A DNA stretch of 64,000 nucleotides. Origin: an uncultured bacterium. GTDB lineage: Bacteria > Patescibacteriota > Saccharimonadia > Saccharimonadales > Saccharimonadaceae. The DNA lies in the NCBI GenBank assembly GCA_938036155.1, contig CALHPA010000002.1, positions 1-64,000 on the forward strand, in the 5' to 3' direction. Below are positions 11,237 to 18,112 of the stretch, piece after piece; positions within the stretch are counted from its first letter, which is position 1; every line of letters begins with the position of its first letter. The translations under genes and the position numbers were made by a program. The notes under the pieces were generated by a model, which was not told the origin of the DNA, searched no databases, and saw only the letters and a list, made by a program, of their open reading frames with translations.

Positions 11237-11613
11237 TGGTGGAGCTGCCGAGAACTGCCCTCGGGTCCAAAAGGTAACATTTTGGCCTTCTACAAGTTTA
11301 GTTAATTTTAATTAAAATTTAATACTTAAAAAAATCAACAAAAATATATTAAAAGTTGCGAAAAAAATTCACTTAAAATCTATCGCGATGATTTTAAGCT
11401 ATCAGTGAAAAAATATGACACTTTTCGAAATAAGCACTGCCCCATTTCGAAAAATGGTTGCTAATAAATTAAGCAGCAACTGGTGCTGAAGCTGGAGCAA
11501 AGAATGCTGCAACTTTAGCTGCAAAGTTTTTTGCATTTATTTAATACTTTACGAAGTAAACGACTTGCAAGCCAAATTGTTAAATTCCTCTTGTCTAAAG
11601 CTAATTCAGCCCC
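11237..11613 (-). ncRNA. ssrA: Transfer-messenger RNA (tmRNA)
   Basis: Rescues stalled ribosomes and tags their products. The 5' end GGGGCTG (11613-11607) pairs with 3' CAGCTCC before ACCA, giving a 7-bp acceptor stem with the G3-U70 pair that marks alanine; CCA is encoded. The tag frame (11534-11469) starts with the resume codon GCA, reads AKNFAAKV at the start and SAPVAA at the end, 21 residues, then TAA; an Ala-Ala end is typical for ClpXP targeting. The T-arm has a normal 5-bp stem CCGAG/CTCGG, but its loop reads GGCAGTT instead of the usual TTCRANY. An extended -10 (TGATATAAT, 11625-11630 plus TGA) lies 11 nt upstream. Confidence 0.92.
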
Positions 11614-11638
11614 AACATATTTACATTATATCATAAAA

Positions 11639-11667
11639 TTGAGATTTTTAAATGCTTATGATAAAAT
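11639..11667 (+). promoter_or_regulatory. comM promoter, back to back with the tmRNA promoter
   Basis: TTGAGA (11639-11644), 17 bp, TAAAAT (11662-11667); the ATG follows after 9 nt. The tmRNA -10 (11625-11630, minus strand) lies 9 bp away, so the two promoters share a short intergenic DNA and may compete. Confidence 0.65.
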
Positions 11668-11676
11668 TATTACATT

Positions 11677-13182
11677 ATGGTGAGTAAAGTTATATCAGCC
11701 GCACCAATTGGCTATGAAGCAGAAATTATTGAGGTGGAAGGAGATTCTTCAAAAGGATTACCGAGTTTGCAAATTGTTGGAATGGGAAATAAAGCGATCG
11801 ATGAGGCAAAAGAACGAGTTCGAAGTGCAATCAAAAACTCAATGTTAGATTTCCCCGCCAAGAAAATTGTTATAAATTTAGCGCCTGCAGAAATCCCAAA
11901 AGATGGAACTTTTTTTGACTTACCTATTGCAATTTCAATTTTAACACTCTCAAATCAGATAAAACAGTACGAATTAAAGTCCCGCGCATTCGTTGGAGAG
12001 TTATCACTAAGCGGAGATCTTAGGCCAGTTAAAGGTGTTATTAATATCGTTGAAAAGCTTCGAGGCCATGGAGTCAAAGAAATTTTCTTACCTATTGAGA
12101 ATTTAGAAACAAGCTCAATAATAGATGGTGTAAAATTAATTGGTGCAAGAAATCTTAAAGATGTTTTTCTTCATCTTAAAAATGAAAAAATAATAAAAAA
12201 TGAAAAAAATATTACCCCTTTTAAAGACAGCAATAATGGTATTATTCTTGATGATATCATTGGCCAAGAACAAGCAAAAAGAGCTCTAACTATTGCAATA
12301 GCTGGGAGACACAATATACTGCTAACTGGTCCTCCAGGAACAGGAAAAACAATGCTTGCTCAAGCCGCCTTAAATCTATTACCACCACTTTCGAAAAGTG
12401 AGCTATTGGAAGTTTTAAAAATTCATGGCCTGGTTGATGAAATTAGCCCAAATATTTCGAGACCTTTTCGTACGCCACACCATACAGCAAGCAAAATATC
12501 TATAATCGGAGGTGGTTCAAAAGCTCTACCTGGTGAAATTAGTCTGGCACACAATGGTGTTCTATTTTTAGATGAAATGCCAGAATTTCCTAAATCTATA
12601 CTTGAAAGCTTACGACAACCGTTGGAAGATAGAAAAATAACTATAACTCGCACAAATCGAAAAAGCTCTTATCCTGCAAATTTTATGCTTATTGCAACGA
12701 TGAATCCCTGTCCTTGTGGTTTTTATGGAGACACAACAAAGGAATGCACCTGTTCATCCACTCAAATTCTTAATTACCAAAGAAAGCTTTCTGGACCATT
12801 GATGGATAGAATTGATATGGTTGTTAATGTTGATAGAATACATAACAAAAATCTTCTTTCAAAAAATAATAGACAAAATTCTGAACATACTAATGCAAAG
12901 AAACGGATAGAAATGTCGTTAGAATTACAACATAAACGTTATAGTTGTAGTGATTTATACAACAGTATGGTTAAAACTAGTGATGTAAAAAATAGATTTA
13001 ATATTTCGAAAGAAGCAGAAGACCTATTGAATTTAGCAACATCAAAGCTTGATTTATCTGCTCGAGCATTTTTAAAGATACTTAAAGTTTCACGCACGAT
13101 TGCAGACCTTGATTCATCAAAAGACATTAAAGCAAATCATATTAGTGAAGCTCTACAATACCGTCATAAAAATGAAAATTAA
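11677..13182 (+). CDS. comM: ComM/YifB family AAA+ ATPase (Mg-chelatase-like)
   Basis: 501 residues, full length for the family. The N-terminal ChlI-like domain begins with the typical GYEAEIIEVEGDSSKGLPS block; the AAA+ core has Walker A GPPGTGKT (about 216) and Walker B LFLDEMPEF (about 290); a cysteine-containing NPCPCGFYG loop and the C-terminal Mg_chelatase_C domain follow. In Vibrio and Haemophilus ComM is a hexameric branch-migration helicase that helps integrate DNA taken up by transformation. With the pilus operon in this window, a role in competence is a good inference. Predicted transcripts start 2-4 nt before the ATG (near-leaderless). Confidence 0.92.
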   Translation: MVSKVISAAPIGYEAEIIEVEGDSSKGLPSLQIVGMGNKAIDEAKERVRSAIKNSMLDFPAKKIVINLAPAEIPKDGTFFDLPIAISILTLSNQIKQYELKSRAFVGELSLSGDLRPVKGVINIVEKLRGHGVKEIFLPIENLETSSIIDGVKLIGARNLKDVFLHLKNEKIIKNEKNITPFKDSNNGIILDDIIGQEQAKRALTIAIAGRHNILLTGPPGTGKTMLAQAALNLLPPLSKSELLEVLKIHGLVDEISPNISRPFRTPHHTASKISIIGGGSKALPGEISLAHNGVLFLDEMPEFPKSILESLRQPLEDRKITITRTNRKSSYPANFMLIATMNPCPCGFYGDTTKECTCSSTQILNYQRKLSGPLMDRIDMVVNVDRIHNKNLLSKNNRQNSEHTNAKKRIEMSLELQHKRYSCSDLYNSMVKTSDVKNRFNISKEAEDLLNLATSKLDLSARAFLKILKVSRTIADLDSSKDIKANHISEALQYRHKNEN

Positions 13183-13191
13183 GTAAAATAC

Positions 13192-13220
13192 TTGATTTAT
13201 TTTAAAAAATTTGATAAAAT
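13192..13220 (+). promoter_or_regulatory. infC operon promoter
   Basis: TTGATT (13192-13197), 17 bp, TAAAAT (13215-13220), giving a leader of about 45 nt before the AUU start of infC. Confidence 0.75.
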
Positions 13221-13270
13221 AATATGCGAGTAAATTGCTGAAAAATAGCAATTCGAAAGGAAGGAAAATT

Positions 13271-13777
13271 ATTAGCAAAAAAATTCGAATAAACGAAGAA
13301 ATTCGCGCTCGCGAAGTTCGCGTTATCGGTCAAAGCGGCGAGCAGCTTGGAATTATGAGTTCGAAAGAGGCTTTTAGCCTTGCTCAAGAAGCAGGACTAG
13401 ACCTTGTAGAAATATCACCAAACGCTGAACCACCTGTTGTTAAAATTATTGATTGGGGTAAGTTCCAATATCAAAAAATGAAAGAACAGCAGAAGAATAA
13501 GCGTAAAGCTAAACAAGTTGAACTTAAGCAGATGCGCTTTGGGCTAAAAATTGGTTCTGGAGACCTGGATATAAAACTTCGAAAAGTTAAAAAATTCTTG
13601 TCTGCAGGAAATAAAGTTAAAATTCAAATTGTCTTTAAAGGTCGAGAAATGGCTCATAAAGAAATTGGATTCGAAATGGCTAATAAAATTATTTCACTTC
13701 TCGAAGAAGAAGCTATAGTCGAGCAAAAACCTCAGATGGCTGGCCGCAATCTGAGTTTGGTAGTAAGGAGTAAATAA
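13271..13777 (+). CDS. infC: Translation initiation factor IF-3 with AUU start
   Basis: IF-3 binds the 30S subunit and checks initiator tRNA and start codon. 168 residues; RINEEIRAREVRVI at the start, the N-domain with LVEISPNAEPPVVKI, a lysine-rich linker and a C-domain ending PQMAGRNLSLVV are all typical. The start is set at ATT 13271 because an excellent Shine-Dalgarno, AGGAAGG (13258-13264), is 6 nt before it, while the upstream in-frame ATG at 13235 has none and adds 12 non-conserved residues. IF-3 genes in E. coli and others also start at AUU, which allows IF-3 to repress its own translation. It shares a base with rpmI (TAATG). Confidence 0.93.
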   Translation: MSKKIRINEEIRAREVRVIGQSGEQLGIMSSKEAFSLAQEAGLDLVEISPNAEPPVVKIIDWGKFQYQKMKEQQKNKRKAKQVELKQMRFGLKIGSGDLDIKLRKVKKFLSAGNKVKIQIVFKGREMAHKEIGFEMANKIISLLEEEAIVEQKPQMAGRNLSLVVRSK

Positions 13778-13974
13778 TGCCTAAATTAAAAACACATAAA
13801 GGCACAGCAAAGCGAATGAAGCTTACTGGAAGCGGCAAAGTAGTACGCCGTCGAGCCTTTAAAAACCACATGCTTTCAAAGAAAAGCAAAAGTCGAAAAC
13901 GACGAATTAACACCACTGCAACCGTAGAAGGAGCAATGGCTAAAAATATTAAACGAGCATTGGGAGTAAAATAA
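13777..13974 (+). CDS. rpmI: Ribosomal protein L35 (bL35)
   Basis: 65 residues, very basic, with [20 protein letters not shown] at the start and an RRINTTATV segment, the usual bL35 sequence. Second gene of the conserved infC-rpmI-rplT operon; its ATG overlaps the infC stop by one base, so IF-3 translation probably sets its level. A 50S component. Confidence 0.97.
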   Translation: MPKLKTHKGTAKRMKLTGSGKVVRRRAFKNHMLSKKSKSRKRRINTTATVEGAMAKNIKRALGVK

Positions 13975-13975
13975 T

Positions 13976-14317
13976 ATGCGAGTAAAACGAGGTGTAACAG
14001 CACGAGCAAAGCATAAGAAAATCCTAAAAGCAGCTAAAGGTATGCAACATGCGCGAACACGCTCATATCGATTAGCTAAACAAGGCGTAATCCGCTCATT
14101 GCAATACGCATATCGTGACCGCCGAAATCGCAAACGAGATCTTCGAGCTCTATGGATTACTCGAATTAATATCGCAGCGCGTGAAAATGGGATCACTTAC
14201 GGAAATCTTATCGCTGGCTTGAAAGCTAAAAATATCGAGCTTGATCGAAAAGTTCTTGCAGAATTAGCAGTTAGCGAACCAAAAGCTTTTGCGAAGATTG
14301 TTGAATCAGTAAAATAA
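13976..14317 (+). CDS. rplT: Ribosomal protein L20 (bL20)
   Basis: 113 residues, the standard length. [18 protein letters not shown] and [15 protein letters not shown] match bL20, needed for early 50S assembly. It starts one base after the rpmI stop. In other bacteria L20 represses this operon by binding its mRNA; no separate L20 binding site is obvious here. A strong hairpin terminator follows. Confidence 0.97.
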   Translation: MRVKRGVTARAKHKKILKAAKGMQHARTRSYRLAKQGVIRSLQYAYRDRRNRKRDLRALWITRINIAARENGITYGNLIAGLKAKNIELDRKVLAELAVSEPKAFAKIVESVK

Positions 14318-14331
14318 TTCTTCAATAAAAA

Positions 14332-14374
14332 ACTAAAAATCACACTTTCGAAAGAAGTGTGATTTTTAGTTTAA
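14332..14374. terminator. Terminator between rplT and rnpB
   Basis: Perfect 16-bp stem (14332-14347 with 14355-14370) and the 7-nt loop TCGAAAG. It ends the infC operon and, read from the other side, lies just beyond the 3' end of RNase P RNA. The loop contains TTCGAA. Confidence 0.85.
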
Positions 14375-14380
14375 AATTAA

Positions 14381-14702
14381 AAGCTTGTCTGTAAGCCGGG
14401 TTCTGTCATGGATGGTCATCTATCTAGTTTAAGAATTACTCCTTAAATCAAGCGGTTATCGAATTATGGCGAGCAACCATGTTTAACAATTCTCCTTGCA
14501 GTAGACAGGGTTTACCTCCCGCTTCACGTCACCGTGAGCGACTGTGAGCTCTTACCTCACTCCTTTCACCCTTACCTTTTCAGGCGGTATCGTTTCTGTG
14601 GCACTTTCCCTAAGGTTTCCCTCGGTTGCCGTTAGCAACTGTCTTGCTCTATACTGCCCGGACTTTCCTCTAATTTTAAATTAGCAACCATCTAACAAGC
14701 TA
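14381..14702 (-). ncRNA. rnpB: RNase P RNA (bacterial type A)
   Basis: Catalytic RNA that trims tRNA 5' ends. On the minus strand the 5' part has AGAGGAAAGTCCGGGC (P4 region, about 14654-14670) and the 3' part has GAACCCGGCTTACAGAC. The ends pair as P1 (AGCTTGT, 14695-14701, with ACAAGCT, 14382-14388). Length about 322 nt, slightly below the E. coli RNA (377 nt). The tRNAs of this window all carry an encoded CCA, which the GGTTC-type 3' loop of type A RNA can bind. Confidence 0.95.
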
Positions 14703-14731
14703 TATTCTATTATATCAAATTTTAGACAATA

Positions 14732-14875
14732 TAAAAAGCCCTACTAACTTTGATATTTTCCCCGCATAAGATTATACGGTGGATACCTCCTCAGCCTATT
14801 ACCACGATAACAGACCATCGTTTGGAGTTCCTCTATCAATGATTATTCAGGAAAAATCATACGCCAGTAGGGCTT
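14732..14875 (-). ncRNA. Structured small RNA, unassigned (6S-like candidate)
   Basis: About 140 nt. AGCCCTACT (14874-14866) pairs perfectly with AGTAGGGCT (14745-14737), closing the molecule; TTTTTAT follows on the minus strand as a terminator tail. TATAAT with TGG before it (14882-14887) predicts a start exactly at the closing stem. Inside, GGCGTATGATT pairs with AATCTTATGC, GATA/TATC and CTCC/GGAG form an inner stem, and ACGAT/ATCGT an apical hairpin, giving a rod with a loose middle. 6S RNA has this kind of architecture and size, but I see no diagnostic primary sequence, so the identity is open. It sits between rnpB and the protease gene. Confidence 0.65.
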
Positions 14876-14922
14876 AATCTAATTATACCAATTTTTTAAA
14901 TAAAAATCCAGTGTTTTAAACT

Positions 14923-15555
14923 TTATAAACCGAAGATCCGCAAAAAAGCTGAGAACCCTTCAAGAACAAAACTCATTGAGAAATTTATATAATTAGAAAT
15001 TACAGTAGAAAACAAAAACATTAAAGCTAAAATAAAAATCGAACCATAAGATTCAAGCCTGTCAAAAAAATCTTGAATAAACTCCGGTGCAAATGGTTGA
15101 AGAATCTTCGAACCATCTAGCGGTGGAATCGGAATTAAGTTAAAAATCGCCAAACTCAAATTGATTAATGTAAATCTACCAAAAATAGCCGCAATATCAC
15201 CATGCGATAAGTTTAAAGCATGCATTATTGTAAAAGATATGAGTGCCATTATAAAATTAGATAAAGGACCAGCAAGAGCAACGAGAGACATACCCCATTT
15301 ACCCCATTTAAGCTCCCTAGAATCAACTGGGACAGGTTTTGCACCACCAATTACAGGAAGATTCGAAAATACGCACAATATCGGTAAAATAATACTAATA
15401 TAAGGGTCTAAATGTGCAATTGGATTTAAAGTTAATCTTCCCTCCTTTTTTGCTGTTTCATCGCCCAATAAATAGGCGACGAATCCGTGAGAAAATTCAT
15501 GAACAATCATTGCTACTAATATTGAAATTATAGATATAAATATTATAAAAACCAT
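14923..15555 (-). CDS. Site-2 protease family (M50) membrane metalloprotease
   Basis: 210 residues, five or so membrane segments. The zinc motif is VHEFSHGF (HExxH), the third ligand lies in the NLIPIPPLDGSK block (Asp), and NPIAHLDP and GPLSNF are also typical of the short S2P/Rv-type family. Such proteases cut membrane proteins within the bilayer, often in signalling; the target is unknown. The ATG at 15555 is chosen because TATAAT (15562-15567) ends 6 nt before it, predicting a leaderless mRNA; a GTG 18 nt further up lies inside the promoter. Confidence 0.9.
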   Translation of the reverse strand: MVFIIFISIISILVAMIVHEFSHGFVAYLLGDETAKKEGRLTLNPIAHLDPYISIILPILCVFSNLPVIGGAKPVPVDSRELKWGKWGMSLVALAGPLSNFIMALISFTIMHALNLSHGDIAAIFGRFTLINLSLAIFNLIPIPPLDGSKILQPFAPEFIQDFFDRLESYGSIFILALMFLFSTVISNYINFSMSFVLEGFSAFLRIFGL

Positions 15556-15573
15556 ATATCTATTATACACCAC

Positions 15574-15602
15574 TTGACCTTTTTTAAAAAATACGTTATA
15601 AT
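15574..15602 (+). promoter_or_regulatory. rpmB promoter, divergent from the protease promoter
   Basis: TTGACC (15574-15579), 17 bp, TATAAT (15597-15602). Its -35 is 7 bp from the minus-strand -10 of the protease gene, so the two promoters nearly overlap. Confidence 0.8.
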
Positions 15603-15639
15603 GGAACAGATTGTAAATATTAAAGTAAAGAGAGTTAAA

Positions 15640-15828
15640 ATGGCAGTATGTGATTTAACAGGAAAAGGAAAGCAACACGGAAACAACGTTAGCTTTTCAT
15701 TGCGACGCACAAAACGAACTTTTAAGCCGAACATCCAAAAGAAAACTATTATTATTGATGGCAAAAAAGTTCGACTAAATTTGAGCACCGCAGCTATCCG
15801 AACTTTGAAGAAAAAAGGTATTCTATAA
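15640..15828 (+). CDS. rpmB: Ribosomal protein L28 (bL28)
   Basis: 62 residues. MAVCDLTGKGKQHGNNVSFS and RRTKRTFKPNIQ are characteristic of bL28, a 50S protein. The start at 15640 follows AAAGAGAG (about 15627-15634) and matches the family N-terminus; an upstream ATG would add promoter sequence. Monocistronic, with its own promoter and terminator. Only one cysteine (CDL), so it is a zinc-free form. Confidence 0.95.
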   Translation: MAVCDLTGKGKQHGNNVSFSLRRTKRTFKPNIQKKTIIIDGKKVRLNLSTAAIRTLKKKGIL

Positions 15829-15849
15829 TATTTTTATCTCAAAAGAAAA

Positions 15850-15875
15850 TCCCCACAATTTTGTGGGTTTTTTCT
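15850..15875 (+). terminator. rpmB terminator
   Basis: CCCACAA/TTGTGGG stem (15852-15858 with 15861-15867) followed by TTTTTT. Confidence 0.85.
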
Positions 15876-15922
15876 TATATAAAAAAGAGCCTATCCTCGA
15901 AAGATTAGCTCTTTAAAAAATA

Positions 15923-16561
15923 TTATTTTGTCCGTTCAATTTTAACTATTATCATTTTCTCAGGTAAACTTGTAGCTGATTTCACTTTATACTTTGTAGT
16001 TTTTTCAACATCAACACCTAGTTCTTTTTCGAAAAGTGAAAAATCAGATTGAGGAACCTCATAGCTAATCCCATCATCAGCATAGTGAACAGGGATAACT
16101 ACTTTAGCATCAGATCTTCTAGCAATATTTGCCGCAGCAGTTGCATCTAGAGTGTATCCACCTCCACCAATTGGTAAGATTATGATATCCAAAACACCAA
16201 GGTTTTCAAGCTGATCGTCGGATAGATTTGGGTCAATATTTCCCAAAATACCGATTCTAACGCCATAAACTTCCACGCTATAAATCACGGATTTTTTACC
16301 ATCCTTGTCTTCATCAATATGCCGTTTTTCTTGATAGCCATTTATAGTAAAATCTGATACTTCATAGCTTCCAGGATAGGATATCGAAAGTTTAAAATCT
16401 TCATTATAAGTTTTAAACCTCTCCTCGGTAACAAGCTCAATCCCATCTTTAATAATTAAATCTTTATCACCAAAAATAGAGTGTTTAGGGTCAGTTATTA
16501 ATGAAATCTTTTTTGTAGAAATCACAACACTATTTGCACCCTTATATTCGATATCAAACAT
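15923..16561 (-). CDS. Metallo-beta-lactamase fold protein with degraded metal site
   Basis: 212 residues. The order of blocks fits the UlaG-like lactamase_B_3 group: ISLITDPKHS near the start, GILGNIDPNL in the middle and VVIPVHYADDG near 180. The hallmark HxHxDH is absent (the expected place reads VTEERFKTYNED) and the usual metal Asp is replaced in GNID, so catalysis by the normal two-metal mechanism is unlikely; only one clear His (PVHY) remains. A GGGAG ribosome site lies before the ATG. It follows the HTH protein at 16574 by 12 nt and is probably in one transcript with it. Function unknown. Confidence 0.75.
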   Translation of the reverse strand: MFDIEYKGANSVVISTKKISLITDPKHSIFGDKDLIIKDGIELVTEERFKTYNEDFKLSISYPGSYEVSDFTINGYQEKRHIDEDKDGKKSVIYSVEVYGVRIGILGNIDPNLSDDQLENLGVLDIIILPIGGGGYTLDATAAANIARRSDAKVVIPVHYADDGISYEVPQSDFSLFEKELGVDVEKTTKYKVKSATSLPEKMIIVKIERTK

Positions 16562-16573
16562 TTTTTACTCCCA

Positions 16574-17188
16574 TTATAATTTTTCAAGTATATTCTCTTT
16601 ATCAAAGACTATTTTGTAATTATTTTCAAATAACCCTTTTATAAAGGTATCTTGTGTAGTATATCGGTAATAAAAATCTTCCATAGATAGAATCATATAG
16701 TTTAGCTCACGACCTTCTTTTTTCTCAATATCTGAAGCCCAATTCGAAAGTTTTCTATTATTATTATTTCCAACTATCAACATATCGACATCCGAATCTA
16801 CGTCATCAACAAGAACCCCAAATAATACAAGAATATCCATTTCTTTTTGAACATTCTCAATTTCAGATTTCCATTTATCTATAGAAGATGTTTTTTTATC
16901 AATAGAAACACTCTCATTCATTTTAACTCCAGCAAATATTGCTCTTAGCGGAAGATAGTACTTAAACCTCTGGTTTGCTTGATAAAAAATCTTTCTATCT
17001 TCTGTTGAGCTTTTTACAACACCAACACTTTCAAGATTAGTTAGCTCTCTTCGAACAGAGTTGACTTGTTCATCAATAATTCGTGATATTTCACGAACAT
17101 AAAACTTCTCTTCTGGACTATTAAAAAATAGGTTTAAAAGTTTAACCCTCGTTTTTGAGCCAAATAGTGCATTTATACTCTGTTCCAT
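16574..17188 (-). CDS. Winged-helix protein fused to a nucleotidyltransferase-like domain
   Basis: 204 residues. The first 80 are a winged helix of MarR/ArsR type (FYVREISRIIDEQVNSVRRE; wing near SSTEDRKIF). From about 110 a minimal nucleotidyltransferase-like domain follows (LVLFGVLVDDVDSDVDMLIV), where the usual GS is GV but the Asp-x-Asp pair is kept. Similar HTH-NTase proteins occur as orphan regulators or relatives of MNT antitoxin systems. An extended -10 TGGTAAAAT (17195-17200 plus TGG) ends 6 nt before the ATG, so the mRNA should be leaderless. A repressor of its own short operon is plausible but unproven. Confidence 0.75.
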   Translation of the reverse strand: MEQSINALFGSKTRVKLLNLFFNSPEEKFYVREISRIIDEQVNSVRRELTNLESVGVVKSSTEDRKIFYQANQRFKYYLPLRAIFAGVKMNESVSIDKKTSSIDKWKSEIENVQKEMDILVLFGVLVDDVDSDVDMLIVGNNNNRKLSNWASDIEKKEGRELNYMILSMEDFYYRYTTQDTFIKGLFENNYKIVFDKENILEKL

Positions 17189-17230
17189 AAACCTATTTTA
17201 CCATATTTTTAAAAAATCAACCATACCTTT

Positions 17231-18112
17231 TTATAAATTTTTTATACATTTTTTAATTTTCGAAATAATAAATTGTTCAGCATCTTTTAAATCAAGCCAC
17301 ACTATATCCTTATTTCTCTTCATAAAAGTTATCTGTCTTTTAGCTAGTCTCCAATCCTGAACAGACATCTTATTAATAAGTTCTCTTTCATCTAATTCTC
17401 CGTTCAAAAACTTTCGAATTAATGGATAAGCATTTGCTGTCATTGCTTCAGAATTTGAGCCATATTTCTGTTCAACTTTTTTATATTCTTCGATTATTCC
17501 AGAGTTAAAAAAATGTTCATTCCTTTTAAAGATTTTTTCTCGGAGCTCTTCACGATTAGTTGTTATTCCTACAACAATATTATTATACTTATTGTGTTTT
17601 TTACAACTTTTACCCTTTTTGCTTATGCTTTTTTCTATTGATCGAATTAAATAACGCTTATTCTTATTATTTTCTGGCATTTCAATTTCATTTGCAAAAA
17701 TATACTTTTGTAAATCTTCGATAGACCTCCGGTTGAGGTCTTTTCGAAAATTGCCATCAACTTCACCACCAAAGTTATAATCATATAAAAATGCATCAAT
17801 ATATAATCCAGTTCCGCCTACTAAAAACGGAATTTTACCACGATCTAAAATATCATCAATTTTTTCATAAGAATATTCCTTGAAATCTGCCGCAGTAAAA
17901 CGCTCTCCAGGCTCAACTAAATCAAATCCCCAATGGATAAGGCCCTCACGTTCTTCGACTGAAGGTTTAGCAGACGCAATGTCAATATGCTTATAAATAG
18001 CTCTTGAGTCAGCCGAGATAATTTCACCATCAAAAAGTTTAGCTAATTTAATAGCTAAACTTGTCTTGCCACTTGCCGTAGGGCCTGTAATTACGACTAC
18101 AGTTTTTTTCAT
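17231..18112 (-). CDS. miaA: tRNA dimethylallyltransferase
   Basis: 293 residues, close to the usual 300. Adds dimethylallyl to A37 of tRNAs reading UNN codons. P-loop GPTASGKTSLA (8-18), DSRAIYKHIDIASAKPS for substrate binding, GGTGLYIDAFL and the C-terminal RLAKRQITFMKRN are all conserved; DSRA replaces the more common DSMQ. The ATG shares a base with the thrS stop (TAATG), so the two are co-translated. Confidence 0.95.
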   Translation of the reverse strand: MKKTVVVITGPTASGKTSLAIKLAKLFDGEIISADSRAIYKHIDIASAKPSVEEREGLIHWGFDLVEPGERFTAADFKEYSYEKIDDILDRGKIPFLVGGTGLYIDAFLYDYNFGGEVDGNFRKDLNRRSIEDLQKYIFANEIEMPENNKNKRYLIRSIEKSISKKGKSCKKHNKYNNIVVGITTNREELREKIFKRNEHFFNSGIIEEYKKVEQKYGSNSEAMTANAYPLIRKFLNGELDERELINKMSVQDWRLAKRQITFMKRNKDIVWLDLKDAEQFIISKIKKCIKNL

